Assembly: GCA_030762935.1 (NCBI GenBank)
Contig: CM060890.1
Span: 60,886,765-60,950,764 of the forward strand
DNA length: 64,000 bases
Direction of reading: 5' to 3'
Source: Hymenopus coronatus
Taxonomy: Eukaryota; Arthropoda; Insecta; Mantodea; Hymenopodidae
Shown here: piece by piece, positions 36,258-48,044 of the stretch
Numbering within the stretch: the stretch's first letter is position 1
Layout: each line of letters starts with the position of its first letter
Position numbers and translations under genes: made by a program
Notes under the pieces: generated by a model
Databases searched by the model: none
What the model saw: the letters and a program-made list of their open reading frames with translations, nothing else
Told to the model about the DNA's origin: nothing

Positions 36258-36475
36258 GCCAGTTCCATGGCCGAGCTCGCTAAAGTGCTTCGTGGAGCAG
36301 GGGATCATGGGTTCGAGTCCCGCCTTGGATATGGGTGTTTGTGTCGTGTATATGTGTGGTACCTTAGAAGCAAGAAAAAAAGAAACTTTAGGGAAAAGAA
36401 AAAGAAAAGGGAATACAGCGCCGAAGTCCCGAAAAGACTCCGGAATTCAAAATAAATAAATAAAAAACGAAAAAA
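36258..36475 (+). repeat. SINE S4 inserted in REP
   Basis: Head CCATGGCCGAGCTCGCTAAA (A box), CGTGGAGCAGGGGATCATGG, B box GGGTTCGAGTCCCGCC. The body ends with CCCGAAAAGACTCCGGAAT and an AAATAAATAAATAAA tail. A short AACAA repeat at both borders is the likely target duplication. Confidence 0.8.
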
Positions 36476-36544
36476 ACAATAATTTGTTACAGAGAGGCAG
36501 AGAAAATCATATGAATGGATCACATCAAACTTTTCTGTTTTTCT

Positions 36545-37730
36545 AAACCAAAAATCATGTCGTACTGGAAGGACCCCCAGGACTTTGCGTTGAACTTTTA
36601 AAATGCTGTAAATATAAAACTTAACCATATAAGGAACCAATGGTTATGTATTTGTTTAGCTTTGGAGAGGATTTTCGCTTTCCCAAGAGACAAACAGACC
36701 CAGAGGAGAATCTCGAAAAGCGATCCATTTTTATTACCCAATGAACGATCATACAGAGAAACGGAATCCTGGCCTCGGGGGTAAGACAAGTGAGTCGCAG
36801 AAGGCGATAAGGATGATTAATGAGGGAAGCGCTTGGGATTTCGTCTCCATTCCTCTGCAATGGCGCATACAACTCGAACTGGGGCACGTCAGCTTGAAAC
36901 AATTTGCGTTCAAGGTAATTTCCCTTGATAGTTTAATACGTCCCGGAACACTAACTAGTGGTTTCGCCTTAGCGAGGTGTTAAGCTCTTGAAGGAAGAAT
37001 TTGGCAGGCACTTAACGACAAATACGTTATCATTTCAATCAATCTATCCTACCACTTTTCTTTTGTTTTATACATCATGGCGCTGCAGCCCACTTAGGGC
37101 CTGGGCTTGTCAACCCGCCTGCCGGCCTCACGCCCACGTACTTTCATATTCCTTCTCTAATATTAATCTTCGGTATTAACATGTTTTCCCTTTATTCATT
37201 TGTTTGTTTAATGCAAATCAAATGCCCTATCCCACCAATCTAAATGTACTTAGATTATAACCTATTATCACTAAGATAACTATCTGAATTTTTCAAAGAA
37301 TGTGCTGCATTAAATTTACTGTTTATGAATAAAAAGGAAAAATAAGTTTACTAGGAAGAGGTTATGATTTTTTAATATAATGCATAATCTTTATTGAAAA
37401 ATAATGTACATTAAATTAAAAGATAAATGCACATTTCACATAAATATTTTTAAGTCAATTACCATTTTTTGAATAAGACTACGGTTAAAGAAGATAACGA
37501 CATTTATCCATAAATAGGATGTAAGCATTTCAGCTTTTAGTCATGCTAGCTTCTTGTTAGCAGAACATTTAATAGAGTATTGTAATTTATAAACTACTAA
37601 AGTAGCAACTTTGTAATCTATGAGCTTCTTCTTCTTCTTTTAATAATTGCAACATTAAGAGAACTCACGGTTATGCTTTGCAGAATGTTTCATTATTCTT
37701 TAAGTTCACATGTCAACTATTTTAGCAGCG
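36545..37730. other. Mixed-composition intergenic DNA
   Basis: 36.64-36.99 kb is unusually balanced in composition, with no domain in any frame. 37.07-37.14 kb has a short GC-rich block (CATGGCGCTGCAGCCCAC) that may be a SINE fragment. The rest is AT-rich and anonymous. Confidence 0.45.
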
Positions 37731-37734
37731 GCAT

Positions 37735-38330
37735 AGTTTAAAAAAAACTAAAAGTCGGTTAAGTGCCAACCACACTTTGTATTTAAGTTCAGGTTCTTTG
37801 AAGGTTGTGACACGTAGATTCTCAGGAATCTCCCAAACTATTTTTTACATAGATAATTTTTCGAAAATGTTGATTTTCTCAAAAATGGCAAACGATTTGA
37901 TTAAAGTAACAATTATTATTGAAATTGTGATCACAAATGAACGAAAATTTTTATCATCTGAAGACCTATCCATTCTGAATGAAACTTGCATAACTTAATG
38001 ATAGCCGGAATCTTTACCTCTCGGTAAAGCATACAATTTGTGTTGTGTTAAACCTTTTCAAGATACTCTTTGTTATTGGTTAAGATTTTTAAATACTTAT
38101 TCTTTCCTCAAATTGGAAGATTAATTTCATTCGGAGGAGGGGGGAGGAGGCTAAAAGAACGCAATTACAAAGTCTTTACTATGCAATGCCTTCTTTTTAA
38201 AATATTGAACGATCCTTAATGTGTACTGCTTTTCCTGGTTCCATTTTATCAAGAAAGAAATACAATGTATTCATTAAATGAAGAAGTGTAAGAATAAGTG
38301 TTTGTAAAAATATCTTGTACAAAAGTGAGC
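37735..38330 (+). repeat. REP, internal portion, degenerate
   Basis: It begins in the region of GTCGGTTAAGTGCCAACC and continues through TTATTGGTTAAGATTTTTAA. Both termini are absent. A G-rich run (GGAGGAGGGGGGAGGAGG) interrupts it near 38135. Confidence 0.7.
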
Positions 38331-38488
38331 AGAAAAGTTCATATAAGTACAGCATATCCTATTTTTTGTTTTTGTTTTTTTTTGTTTTAAAAACTAGGTG
38401 TAAGTGATAATTTAGTTGCAATTCAATGTAGTTAAGAGTTTTTTTTTAATCTGTTTAACTCCCGCTTTTATGCTTTGTCACCGCATGC

Positions 38489-38620
38489 GATGACACATGG
38501 AATGAAGATGGAGCATCGGTGGAATGCAATAGCATCGCATTCCACCGGTGCTCCATCTTCATTCCATGTATCATCAGTGTCAGAGCCTGCGGTGCCACAA
38601 GTAGTAAAAGCTGATATTAA
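38489..38620. repeat. SINE S1 tail in palindromic arrangement
   Basis: Arms of 39 bp (38489-38527 and 38537-38575) match inverted at 37 of 39 positions around a 9-nt centre. The right arm continues into the normal S1 tail to about 38620. Confidence 0.75.
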
Positions 38621-38642
38621 AAAAAAAATCAACAAAAAAGGT

Positions 38643-38712
38643 GAGTTCTCGGTGTCAAATTTTGGTTGGAACCTAAATCTATATTATACATATATGCTAG
38701 AGAAAGTATTAA
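38643..38712 (-). repeat. REP left-end fragment, minus orientation
   Basis: GGTGTCAAATTTTGGTTGGA runs to GCTAGAGAAAGT; this is the outermost 70 bp of the family only. Confidence 0.6.
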
Positions 38713-38778
38713 CAATAAATTATATCTTATACAGCTTTTGCGATAATTGGTTATGAATGTAGAATGTAGTCCATAGAC

Positions 38779-38779
38779 T

Positions 38780-38828
<49 letters not shown>
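38779..38828. repeat. (TC)n microsatellite
   Basis: An uninterrupted TC dinucleotide run of about 48 nt that is not inside a REP copy. Confidence 0.9.
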
Positions 38829-38830
<2 letters not shown>

Positions 38831-38834
38831 ATGC

Positions 38835-39095
38835 GGTTTCGGAGGCTTGTCGGGACTCCAACGCTTTATTGCCTTTTTTCTATTGGATTACCGTTTTGCT
38901 TAATACACACACATACATACCCACTTACAAACACACAAACATACATGCCCGAGGCGAGACCCTAACCCACGATCCCCTGCGCCACGAAGCACCAAAGCGA
39001 GGCACTTTAGCGAACGGGCTATGGGAACCGGCAAAAATCCCAACCCACAAAGTCTTGAACCCGAATCTCCCGGCTGATAACAGTACAAGCTGCCC
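38835..39095 (-). repeat. SINE S4, minus orientation, with AC tract
   Basis: Reading the minus strand: GGTTCCCATAGCCCGTTCGC, then TTCGTGGCGCAGGGGATCG, B box GGTTAGGGTCTCGCC, then a GT/TATG-rich tract and TTGGAGTCCCGACAAGCC. It is a longer S4 than the copy at 36.26 kb. Confidence 0.75.
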
Positions 39096-39189
39096 ATTCA
39101 ACCCCTCTTAAAAGAGCAAAATGAATACGAATTTTTAAGTATTTGCTCATATCTGTAATAGTGGAAATGTAAGCTCTTAAATTTTCAAG

Positions 39190-39445
39190 TCGACCTCCGT
39201 GGTGTAATGGTTACCATGCTAACTTAATATACCCAAGGTCGCGGGTTCAAAGATGGATTTGTTCGGGCGTAGCATGGCTTCCTTCGGAAGGGAAGTAAAG
39301 CCGTTGGTCCCGTGTCGTAGATTTACGGCACATAAAAGAACCTCAAGCCTGATAGAGAGGCCTCTGAGCAAAATTAATCTGTATTTCACGCCCAATGTAG
39401 AATCGGACGCTGAAAACCACAGTAGTTAAGGAGCGTCTTTAAATA
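39190..39445 (+). repeat. SINE S2, reference copy
   Basis: ACCTCCGTGGTGTAATGGTTA (A box), GGTCGCGGGTTCAAAGAT (B box), GGCTTCCTTCGGAAGGGAAG, CCGTTGGTCCCGTGTCG and AGAGGCCTCTGAGCAAAATT. The tail is CGCTGAAAACCACAGTAG. Confidence 0.8.
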
Positions 39446-39449
39446 ACAC

Positions 39450-39985
39450 GTCATATCATTTTTTTTTTTTTATTTCAAAGCAAAACATTTTGGAAGAAAT
39501 AAAAGAATTGCGTGTAAAGCGATGACACCACGCAATTTTTTCCCTGGCATGCGGTTTTCTGCACATCCGGGTACTAACAACAAAAATCTGGAGTTTGCAA
39601 GGTTCGGCTTACATAGACCAGTCAGTCTGCCGGTGTCGCATAAAGGCTCTTGCATTGTGAACCGACCAGCTGCCAGGTTTGGTGTCCCCCCCCCCTCATT
39701 GTCAATAGCACTCTCTGCCGGTACTTGAGCTAACTTCTCAACTGCAGAAACACTGTGAAGGGGCAAGTGCAATTAAGTAACACTTTCCTCGTGCCTTGCG
39801 GAAATGCAACGTGAAGAGACGGTGAAAACTTCTACCTTCCGTAAAAACGTTTTCGTTTTATTCTTTCAGAGGTACAAAAATTCAACACATAATAGAGAGT
39901 TGCAAGAAAGCAATAAGTTTGAAATGTGGCGCAAACCACTTAATTCTAAATTCTTTTCTTCCGTGCTTTTACATAATGGTCCATT
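39450..39985. other. Intergenic segment, partly GC-balanced
   Basis: 39.52-39.80 kb is less AT-rich, with a C11 run at about 39687. No frame shows a domain. Nothing else was recognised. Confidence 0.45.
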
Positions 39986-39989
39986 GAAT

Positions 39990-40815
39990 TTTACTTTCTC
40001 CTGCCCATCTGTACAATGTGCATAGTGGATTGAGAAGTTATTGCATTCCACTCAAAAATTTTATGTCGAGATTTCACTGGAATGTATGTTTTGAGGTCAC
40101 TTGAGTCCGAAAACAGCATTTTTAGAAAAAAGGTCCATGTGTATCTGTGGATAACATAGCTAAAAAAGTGTTTTAAATACCAAACTAGGTATTTAAGTTT
40201 AGTTTCTTCCAAGGATGCGGCACAAAGATTTTCAATCTTTGCAAATTCCTGACCCCCAACTACCCTTTAATGGAATAATTTTAGAAAATTTATATTTTAC
40301 AAAAATGACTAACGGTTCTGATTAAAATATCGCATATTTAAGATATTTACATCACAAATGATAAATATGTATGTCTTGAATTTGCTGGGTAAAGCCTCTG
40401 AAAATATCTTTATTCTGGATGAATTTTGCTGAATTTTGCATAACCGGTAAACCGCCAAAAAAGTCAAAACCTTACCACACAAAGAATGTAGATCTCTTAA
40501 AACACAAAATTTATGTCACACATTTTTTGTAGAAATGATCGTTTCTGAGGTATTTCTTATTATTGCCTTCAGCTTTAAAATACAAAGCGAAACAAACCTC
40601 AATTGTTTCACATATCGACGAGCTTTTGAAGGATTAGACTATGACTTTAGGCTAATGTATTCCCTTATTTCTCTTCTACTTAAAGAAAGCAAGTAATAAG
40701 ACAATTTCTGCTAATACTTATCTCGATTAGCAAGATGTAGATAAAAGAATAATCTTTTGTAAGAATAGCCTGTATTTGGAACAGCTAGAGAAAGGGAACA
40801 ATGAAGTTTTTGAGT
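39990..40815 (+). repeat. REP, full-length plus copy
   Basis: It runs from ACTTTCTCCTGCCC with the ACAATGTGCATAGT end to the right end block at AGCTAGAGAAAG near 40790. The outermost ATGTGAATGGAACACAT is reduced to GGGAACAATGAAG. Confidence 0.8.
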
Positions 40816-40842
40816 TTGTAACATAGGTAATGTGCAGTTTAA

Positions 40843-40945
40843 TGTTTTTGCATTCAGAGGGGCAAAAAACATATATTTCTGGTGAAATCTCGGTATAGAA
40901 CTTTTGGGTGGAATATATGTATACATTGTACTTCGGGCTAGAGAA
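40843..40945 (-). repeat. REP left-end fragment, minus orientation
   Basis: GCATTCAGAGGGGCAAAAAA, then GGTGAAATCTCGG, then GGGCTAGAGAAATAAC: the terminal 100 bp, facing the preceding plus copy. Confidence 0.65.
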
Positions 40946-41209
40946 ATAACTAAAGGAAGTAAGGACGGTAAAATTTATATGGTAAAATTCAACTATGAAT
41001 AATGACTTTATTGCAAATCTCTAACAATAAAATGTGTATCAATAAGTTGAAGCTAAGGCTCATTTATTATCATCTGCGTTAAACGTGCACAACATTCGAA
41101 GTGCAGAAATCTCCACTTTCAAAGCATAACATGAACAGGAACTGAATAATAAAAGTATCACCAAACCGTAATTTTACGCAATGTAATCCACATTGCAGCA
41201 TTCTAAATC

Positions 41210-42140
41210 CGAAAAATCTGATGTGTATTATTCACCTGACTTTCTCTACACCTCTACAATAAATTATTGTTAAAAAGCTTATTCTTCTATTTACTTAATG
41301 TTAATCGAAAATATATTATTACTTGCTTCCTTGTAAGTAGAAGGGAAATACGGGAGCACCATAGGCTAAAACGATACTCAAATCTTTTTAAAGTTGGTTG
41401 CTATGTGATTGAAGTACCTTTGTTTGTATGGACAGGAGTAAACAAATTCACGTATGAAAAAAGTATAAGTAAAATAAGAACTGAAGCTTTCCTGGCGACG
41501 TGTTAATTCAAAATCTTCTCGGGCTTCTAGCCAGGTAAAAACTTGGCTTGACACCAACGTTTCGAAGAAGTGCATCTTCCTCGTCTTCAGGTTCAGTTCA
41601 CCCTGAAGACGAGGAAGATGCACTTCTTCGAAACGTTGGTGTCAAGCCAAGTTTTTACCTGGCTAGAAGCCCGAGAAGATTTTGAATTAAAGTATAAGTA
41701 TTTTAAAACTGAAACTAATAATAAGGAATATTTAAAAAACGGTCAACCTCACGAAAAAAAAAAAAATGTATATAACATAAATTGTGTGTTTTGACGAGCT
41801 CTGCATATTTTGAGTGGTAAGTTTTTGTCTATCTCTTACGGTTTACCGATTATTCTAAATTTCGCAAAATTCATTCAGAATAAACATATCTTCAGAGGTT
41901 ATTCCCAGAAAATTGAAGATAGTTTGGTATTTAACAGTCTTTTCGTTTTCGAGCTATTGTGCTCTCAGACACACACACACACACACATACACACGCGGAC
42001 ATTTTTCTAATTTTGTTGTTGTTGGATTCAGTGGTCTCAAAACATGTATTGCCGGGAAATCTCGGAATCAAAATGTTGGGTGCAATACAATACCCTCTCT
42101 GTACTTTATGTACATAGTACGTGCAGAGAAAGTAACAATT
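41210..42140 (-). repeat. REP, full-length minus copy carrying a hairpin element
   Basis: It spans AAAAATCTGATGTGTATTAT at one end to GTACATAGTACGTGCAGAGAAAGT at the other, with (AC)n at about 41971-41995. The 218-bp hairpin element at 41472-41689 interrupts it with a direct target duplication. Confidence 0.85.
41472..41689. mobile_element. Perfect-hairpin element, probably Penelope-like
   Basis: Arms of 89 nt (41503-41591 and 41602-41690) are exactly inverted around a 10-nt loop. A 31-nt unpaired tail (AAATAAGAACTGAAGC...) lies on the left. It is bounded by the direct repeat AAAGTATAAGTA (41460-41471 and 41689-41700), which is REP target sequence. Each arm contains CTGAAGA, a GAGGAAG/CTTCTTC stem and GAAACGTTGGTGTC, which resembles a minimal hammerhead ribozyme core of the kind carried by Penelope-like retroelements. 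No RT is present. Confidence 0.75.
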
Positions 42141-42144
42141 ACGA

Positions 42145-42755
42145 GAAAATGTATAACTACAGAACGAGCAAGCAATGTATTGTCGAAATATAGCGAGGAA
42201 GAAACCGACTATCTCTGAACGGATTTCGCTTTCTAAATATTGTTGCCAAGGGGGGAAAAGACTAGAAATTATCTGAATATAAAATGGAATCATAATACAA
42301 TTTTGAATGAAAAGTTGTTTTAGTTATTTTTCTCTGTATTATCTTAATTTTCTTTTAAGTCTTATATCAAACTGATATATTATTTTACTTGGCGCTATGA
42401 ACGAATTTGCCTTAGACTCTGGAATCCTGTGTTCCCATTTCATTTTTAATTTTCCTATTTTCATTTCGTTTTCCCCTTTCTCTCTTCCATTCTTTATTTT
42501 CTTTGCGAATTGCAAATCCGCATCTCGCGTTCTTAATCATAATATATTTAATTTTTTATCAACAAAGCATATTAATTTTAAATACAAAAAGGCTCCTTTA
42601 GAGAAAGGTTTCAATAAGCGTGAGCTAGTTTCCTTCCATCCAGAAAATGTTTAAAACAAAAACTTAATTAAACATTTTTATAAAAACATTGATAACACAT
42701 TGCTATTATAATTTTCTTCTTTCAAACAGTTTGTAAATAATAAAACATTTTATGT
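42145..42755. other. Anonymous AT-rich intergenic DNA
   Basis: No gene or family repeat was seen. An 86-codon frame at 42397-42654 is mostly F/I/N/K translation of AT-rich DNA. Confidence 0.55.
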
Positions 42756-42757
42756 GT

Positions 42758-43592
42758 TACACTCACTTCTTACAAAAGATTATTATTCTTTCTACACGAT
42801 GCTAATCGAGATAAACATTAGCAGAATGTTCTTATTACTTAGTTCCTTGTAAGTAGAAGGGAACTAAGGAAATGCACTATGTTAAACTGATAGTCAAATG
42901 TTTTGACTATCGTTATGGAATTACCATTGCAAATCGCTTCTTTGCTTGGCCAGGAGAAGAACAAAAGGAACACGGACACTGTCTGAGAAAAGTATAAGTA
43001 CTTCACAATTGAAACCAATAACAAAGATTATCTTGTAAACGGTTACCTCCATAATAAAAACCTAAAGGACATAAATCGTGTGTTTTAATGAGATCTATAT
43101 ACATTTTGTGTAGTACGTTTTGTGTATATCTTACGGTTTGGCAGCTAAGCAAAATTCATCCAAAATAAAGAGATCTTCAGAGACTTTTCCCAGAAAATAT
43201 AAGATATACATTTCATTTGGACTGTAAATACCTTTAATATACGGGAATGTAATCAAAATCATTATAGCCATTTTTAAAAAAATCAAAATTTTCAAAAAAA
43301 CTTCCATGTAAAGGGTAGTTTTTGGTGGAGATTTTTTTTTGAAAATCTTTGCGTCGTATTCTTGGAAGATTTTAAACTTAAATATCAAGTTTGATATTTA
43401 ACGGTCTTTTTGTTTTTGAGCTATGCTGTTCACAGACACACAGACAGAGACAGACACGACCAGATTTTTTTCGGACCCAGGGGACCCCAAAATATATATT
43501 TCCGGTGGAATCTCAACATCAAATTTTTGGATGGAAAACAATACCTCCTCTATCCACTATGTACACAGTATACATGCGGACTAGAGAATATA
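42758..43592 (-). repeat. REP, near full-length minus copy
   Basis: It runs from CTTACAAAAGATTATTATTC to CACTATGTACACAGTATACA and the GAGAATATAAAA end. The internal AC position reads CACAGACAGAGACAGACACG, so the tract has mutated. Confidence 0.8.
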
Positions 43593-43599
43593 AAACCTT

Positions 43600-45165
43600 T
43601 AATGCTAAAAGAAACTGTTATGTACTGTTTGAAACTAATTAATATACCTATAGTAATATTCATTTCTAACATTGAATCTGTTTTGGAGATTCTGTTCCTA
43701 TGCAAATGCCATTTATAAATTAAAAATCAAGAAATGTTAGTGAAAATTCAGAATTACTATAATTTTATTCAAACCAACATGGCATTTACAGATTTTCACC
43801 TCTATAATGCGGGATCTCTGCACCTGAAACGAAAAAAATAAGAGGATATTCATATTCATTTAGCATTCTGAATAATGCATGCAACCTTACACCACACTCT
43901 TTAATCTTGTTATGTTGTTATTCCCGCATTGTGTTAGGTTAGTGCGTCAAAATCAAAACTAGAGAGCTTTTAAATAAAAATTTTTAAAAATAATTAATAT
44001 TGATTCCTGATGTTTCTCGAATTGCTGGATGGAAAATAAAAATGAAAAAGAAATTATTAAATATGATATATAATCCGATAACTATTATTCCTATTAAAAT
44101 AACAGAGAACAATGACATAAGCAATAGTATCTCTCTCTCTCTAATTCGAGAGACGGGTGGTTCAGATCCCATCTGTCTCGTGAACTTCCTTATCCCACAC
44201 ATTAAAATATCAAGAAGATGACTACGTAATTTCGGCCACTAATATATAGGTATATAAAAATAATCTTCAAAAGCTTAGAATATTAAAGCTACCATCTAAT
44301 AAAGAAGAAAATGTGAAATTGTATTTCATGCGTTTCATGTCTTTATTTTGCTTTCTGTATTCTCTATTTATGCTGTATTGCACGGGGATCTTAATGGTGT
44401 TTACCTTTCTCCAAGTTTATTTGTACCGTTCTTCCCTTCAATATCTCTTCTGGTCTTGAACAAATTCTCTAGCAGATGAGCTAAAATGTGCATAGTCAGC
44501 TTCATCTTTAATAAGTCGCATTCTTATATCTTAAGTCCTCATACTAGTCTTCCTGTTTCTTACCAACCTTCCTTCTTCTTCCTTTTAGCCTAATTCTAAT
44601 GAAGCATTAATAATAATGATGATGATGATGATAATAATAATAATATAGATAATAATATAGGTAATTATAATATTGAAATAGTCCAGTTTTCTCAATCGCT
44701 TTACTAATTTTTCATGTCACTTTATTAATGTGATCTAGTTTAATTATACTTGTCGCTTCATTTTCTTCTCGACATAGCCACGAATTGACATACGCGCAAT
44801 GCAGTCTTTTCTTCGTAACTATGATTGACTCGCTGGGTAATCGAACACAAGACGTCTCTAATCTCTCACGGAATCAGCACTCACTGTAAATCACAATTGT
44901 CTTCACAAGCTCGTTTGTTAAACGCGCTTGATGTCGCACTAGGGAAACTCACTCACTTGCTCATTCGAGAGCACTGGAATTTGTCACAGAACATACTAAA
45001 ATGTTTGGGGAGCCGGGAGAAGGGAAACTTCTAGAAGATTATCGTTGTCTTCTCGTGTTTGCACTTGGCGAGAGTGATGTCATGTCTACTTATATACCTC
45101 TACTTAACTGTCCCGCAGCAACCTCCCGATATATTGGGCCATAACTGCTGCGTCACAACAACGAC
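43600..45165. other. Intergenic DNA, unassigned
   Basis: No gene is supported. A (TGA)/(TAA) trinucleotide patch lies at 44610-44645. 44.82-45.14 kb is less AT-rich without a recognisable domain or repeat. Confidence 0.5.
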
Positions 45166-45170
45166 AACAA

Positions 45171-45215
<45 letters not shown>

Positions 45216-45245
45216 CAGTAGTAATAGTAGTAGTAATAGTAGTAA
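45171..45245. repeat. (TAG)n microsatellite
   Basis: About 25 TAG units with a few CAG and TAA variants. On the coding-like strand it gives a false Val-rich reading frame. Confidence 0.9.
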
Positions 45246-45359
45246 TGCAAACGGCACGAAATTTCTATGCCATCACATAGCGACCAGTCGTAGCAATCTT
45301 AAAGGTTTGCCTGTCCTTGAACCTAAAAGTAAACATGTAATAAATCCATTTTTACTAAT

Positions 45360-45448
45360 ATTCATCACGATTAGGATGAAGCAAATAGAAGAATAAACTT
45401 TTATTTGTTGCAGAATAGTAATGTAAATGGAACACATAAGGATTTATT
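45360..45448 (+). repeat. REP right-end fragment
   Basis: CATCACGATTAGGATGAAGC to GTAAATGGAACACATAAGG: only the last 90 bp of the family. Confidence 0.65.
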
Positions 45449-45449
45449 T

Positions 45450-46110
45450 TGTAGTTATAACTCCTAGTCTCATTACGCCTCTGTTCTTTTACTTCATTAA
45501 ACTGAAAGCTCTAAAACCGCTCATATATGAAGCTCCTCTGGAATGGAGAGAGTACGTAAAGCCCACTGGGACTCAAATCCGCATCGAGATCACCATGGGA
45601 GTTCTACGGTTTGTTTGTAACCGTATAGCCCGCCCTTATTTTGAAATAGTACAAAGTTAAACCTTGTCCTTCACAGTAAACAAAGCCACGCGCTTTGTTC
45701 TTCGCCGACAGCACGCTGGTTATCGCCATGTGTCTGTTGAAACGTTAAGATATGCGGGCTGGGAGACATTTTGTTTATGACCCCCAGGGTTTTCGCTGTT
45801 CGCATGTGAGACCCACACGTGAAATTTGTGCATTAAATTGTGCTTGCCTGTTTATTTTTCTGGGAACGGAAATATCATTGCATGATTAACCATACACAAA
45901 ACAGGAAAAAAGAAAAGCAGGTCTTATTATCCTAACATCTGGAGACTAATTCCTCAGAGGGCTTTTCATAGCAGAACTCGCTTTTGTATGGCCATTCGTC
46001 CATCAGATGTTCCTGCAAGCGAAGGAGGTTCAACAGTCAACTTTCTTTATCTTTTTATGCATATTCTGCTTTGTAAAATACTTTTATGAGCTCTGTAAAA
46101 TGTGGATTAA
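45450..46110. other. Intergenic DNA, partly GC-balanced
   Basis: 45.53-45.82 kb contains several CpGs and a possible B-box-like GATTTGAGTCCC on the minus strand near 45570, but no full SINE can be drawn. No gene. Confidence 0.4.
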
Positions 46111-46115
46111 TCATA

Positions 46116-47030
46116 AAAAATGAGATAAGTCCATTTACTTAACTTTCTCTACATCTCTGTAACAAACCATTGTTGTAAAGGTTATTCTTCTTTCTATTTT
46201 ATGCTAATCCAGATAAACATTAACAGAAATGGTCTCACTATTGACTTCCTTGTAAGTAGAAGGGAAATAAGAGAATAAGCTAAAGCGATATTCAAATCTT
46301 TTAAATGCCGGTTAGCATATGACTGAAATCCATTTCTATATATGACCATGAATTGAAAAAATCTTATAAGAAAAACGTATACTTAAAACTGAAATATCTT
46401 GAAAATGGCCAATTCTACGAAAAAAATCTTTATGGCATAACTTTTGTGGTTTAGCCAGATCTGCATTTTTGCATAGTAAGTTATTATCTAATTGTAACGG
46501 TTTACCAATTATGAATAATTCAGCAAAATTCATCCTGAATTTTCAGAGGCTAATCCCAGTAAATTCAAGATATACATTTCTTTTTTTTTTTTTTTTTTTT
46601 TTTTTTGCAATGTGAATATCTTTCACATACGGTAATTTAACAAAAGCGTTAGAGAAATTTTTGAGAAAATCAAAATTTTAGAAACCTTTTCAATGCAAGT
46701 GGTAGTTTGGAGTTGGGGGATTTTTCCACAAAATATTCATGTCGAATCCCTGGAAGATACTTAACTTAAATACCAAGTTGTATTTCATTCGGTATTATAT
46801 ATTCGTATATTTATTTGGCTTTTCGTTTTTGAATTATAGTGCTCACAGACACACACACATAGATACACAAACGAACCTTTTTCTAAAAGTGTTATTTATT
46901 TATTTCTATTTTGGATACAGAGGACCATTAAGCGTGCATTTTGGTGATATCTCTGTATCGAATTTTTGGATGGAGTATACCATCTCTACCTATGAACTAT
47001 GTATCATATAGAGAAAGTAAAAATGATCAT
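46116..47030 (-). repeat. REP, full-length minus copy with poly(T)
   Basis: Both ends are present (AAAATGAGATAAGTCC...ACTTTCTCTACATC at one end, CATATAGAGAAAGT at the other). A T run of about 28 nt at 46579-46606 sits where other copies read TACATTTTATTTGT. Confidence 0.8.
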
Positions 47031-47129
47031 TTTTTACATAGGTATTCTAAACAGCAATGAAAGCCAAAAACGCATTTTAGAAAAAGTATATTTTAATTGC
47101 AGGTTTAGAATTTCCATCCCGTGACATAA

Positions 47130-47665
47130 GACAAACTCAAAACACTTTCATATAAGCGATAACCAAATTTTTAAAGAGCTAGTCGCTGTTTGAAGGTTTT
47201 GAAATTCCATTCTCATTAATAGATGAGAAAAAAAAAAAGAAAAACAAAGAGTTCCTACACGAGAAAAGTATAAGTTTGGAAAAATTGATATGAATTATAC
47301 GAAATATCCTGGAAATTATTAACTACGCTTGTGGTAAGTGCTTCTCTATCTCTTTGGTTTACCATTTAGGCAAATGTCATCCAAACTGAAGAGGGCTTCA
47401 GAGGCTAATCCCTTAAAATTCAAGATATGCATTTTATTTATTTAATATATGATATTTTAATCAAATTCGTTACAGTCTTTTTTGAGAAAATAAGATTTTT
47501 GAAAAGATAATTCTGTGTAAAGGATAGTTGGGAGCTGGAGGATTTTTTTTTTAATCTTTGCATCCTTGGATATAAGGAACTTACATAATAAGTTTGGTAT
47601 TTAACGGAATTTTTTGTTTTCGAGATATGCTCTTCATAGACATACACACACACTATCACATGACG
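47130..47665 (-). repeat. REP, minus copy lacking both ends
   Basis: Body blocks from the AATTTTTAAAGAGCTAGTCG region to CATACACACACACACT. The copy stops at the AC tract, so the left terminus is lost. Confidence 0.7.
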
Positions 47666-48044
47666 AATGTACTACCTATACTAGATCGATCTAATTTAGA
47701 AAAAGCTAAAGTAATAACACTCTTTTGATGCTTTTTGAAATGTTATGGCAAATGATGATTATGCTTAATACACTTTACGAAATAAAAGTTTTATTCATCC
47801 TAATGTTTCGAGATAAATAGATTTAAAAGTGCTCTATGTTGAATAAATCAGAATTAATATCGGTTAGTTACAGTTTTCTCTTGTACAATTCTTTTGTGCT
47901 CTGTTGAATCATTGAAAACTAATGTACAGATCTCCTCTTAATTTAGCCTCTATATTGACGATAACCTTTAAACAAATGCCTAGGATACACGAATTACAAG
48001 TTACTACAACATATTGCTGTTATGTCCTTAGAACCATTTCATAA

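Larger units (their letters stand above)
34378..36540 (+). repeat. REP copy split by a MULE and by a SINE
   Basis: The REP segments are 34378-34656, 35867-36257 and 36476-36540. The first ends in TGAGGACCTCCTAGTTT and the second resumes at the continuing REP position (GACTGGTAAATCTTAAGAG). The SINE lies between TTTAACAA and TAATTTGTTACAG. Removing both insertions restores co-linearity with other copies, which gives the order of insertion. Confidence 0.8.

Noticed and set aside
41378..41794. Mirror-image frames on both strands beginning MHLPRLQ
   Set aside because: They are the two arms of the perfect hairpin read in opposite directions; the identical peptides follow from the inverted repeat, not from coding.
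44600..44650. CRISPR-like or other regular array
   Set aside because: It is a simple trinucleotide patch; the genome is eukaryotic and no repeat-spacer structure occurs anywhere in the window.
45059..45280. A Val-rich 73-codon frame
   Set aside because: It is a translation of the (TAG)n microsatellite.
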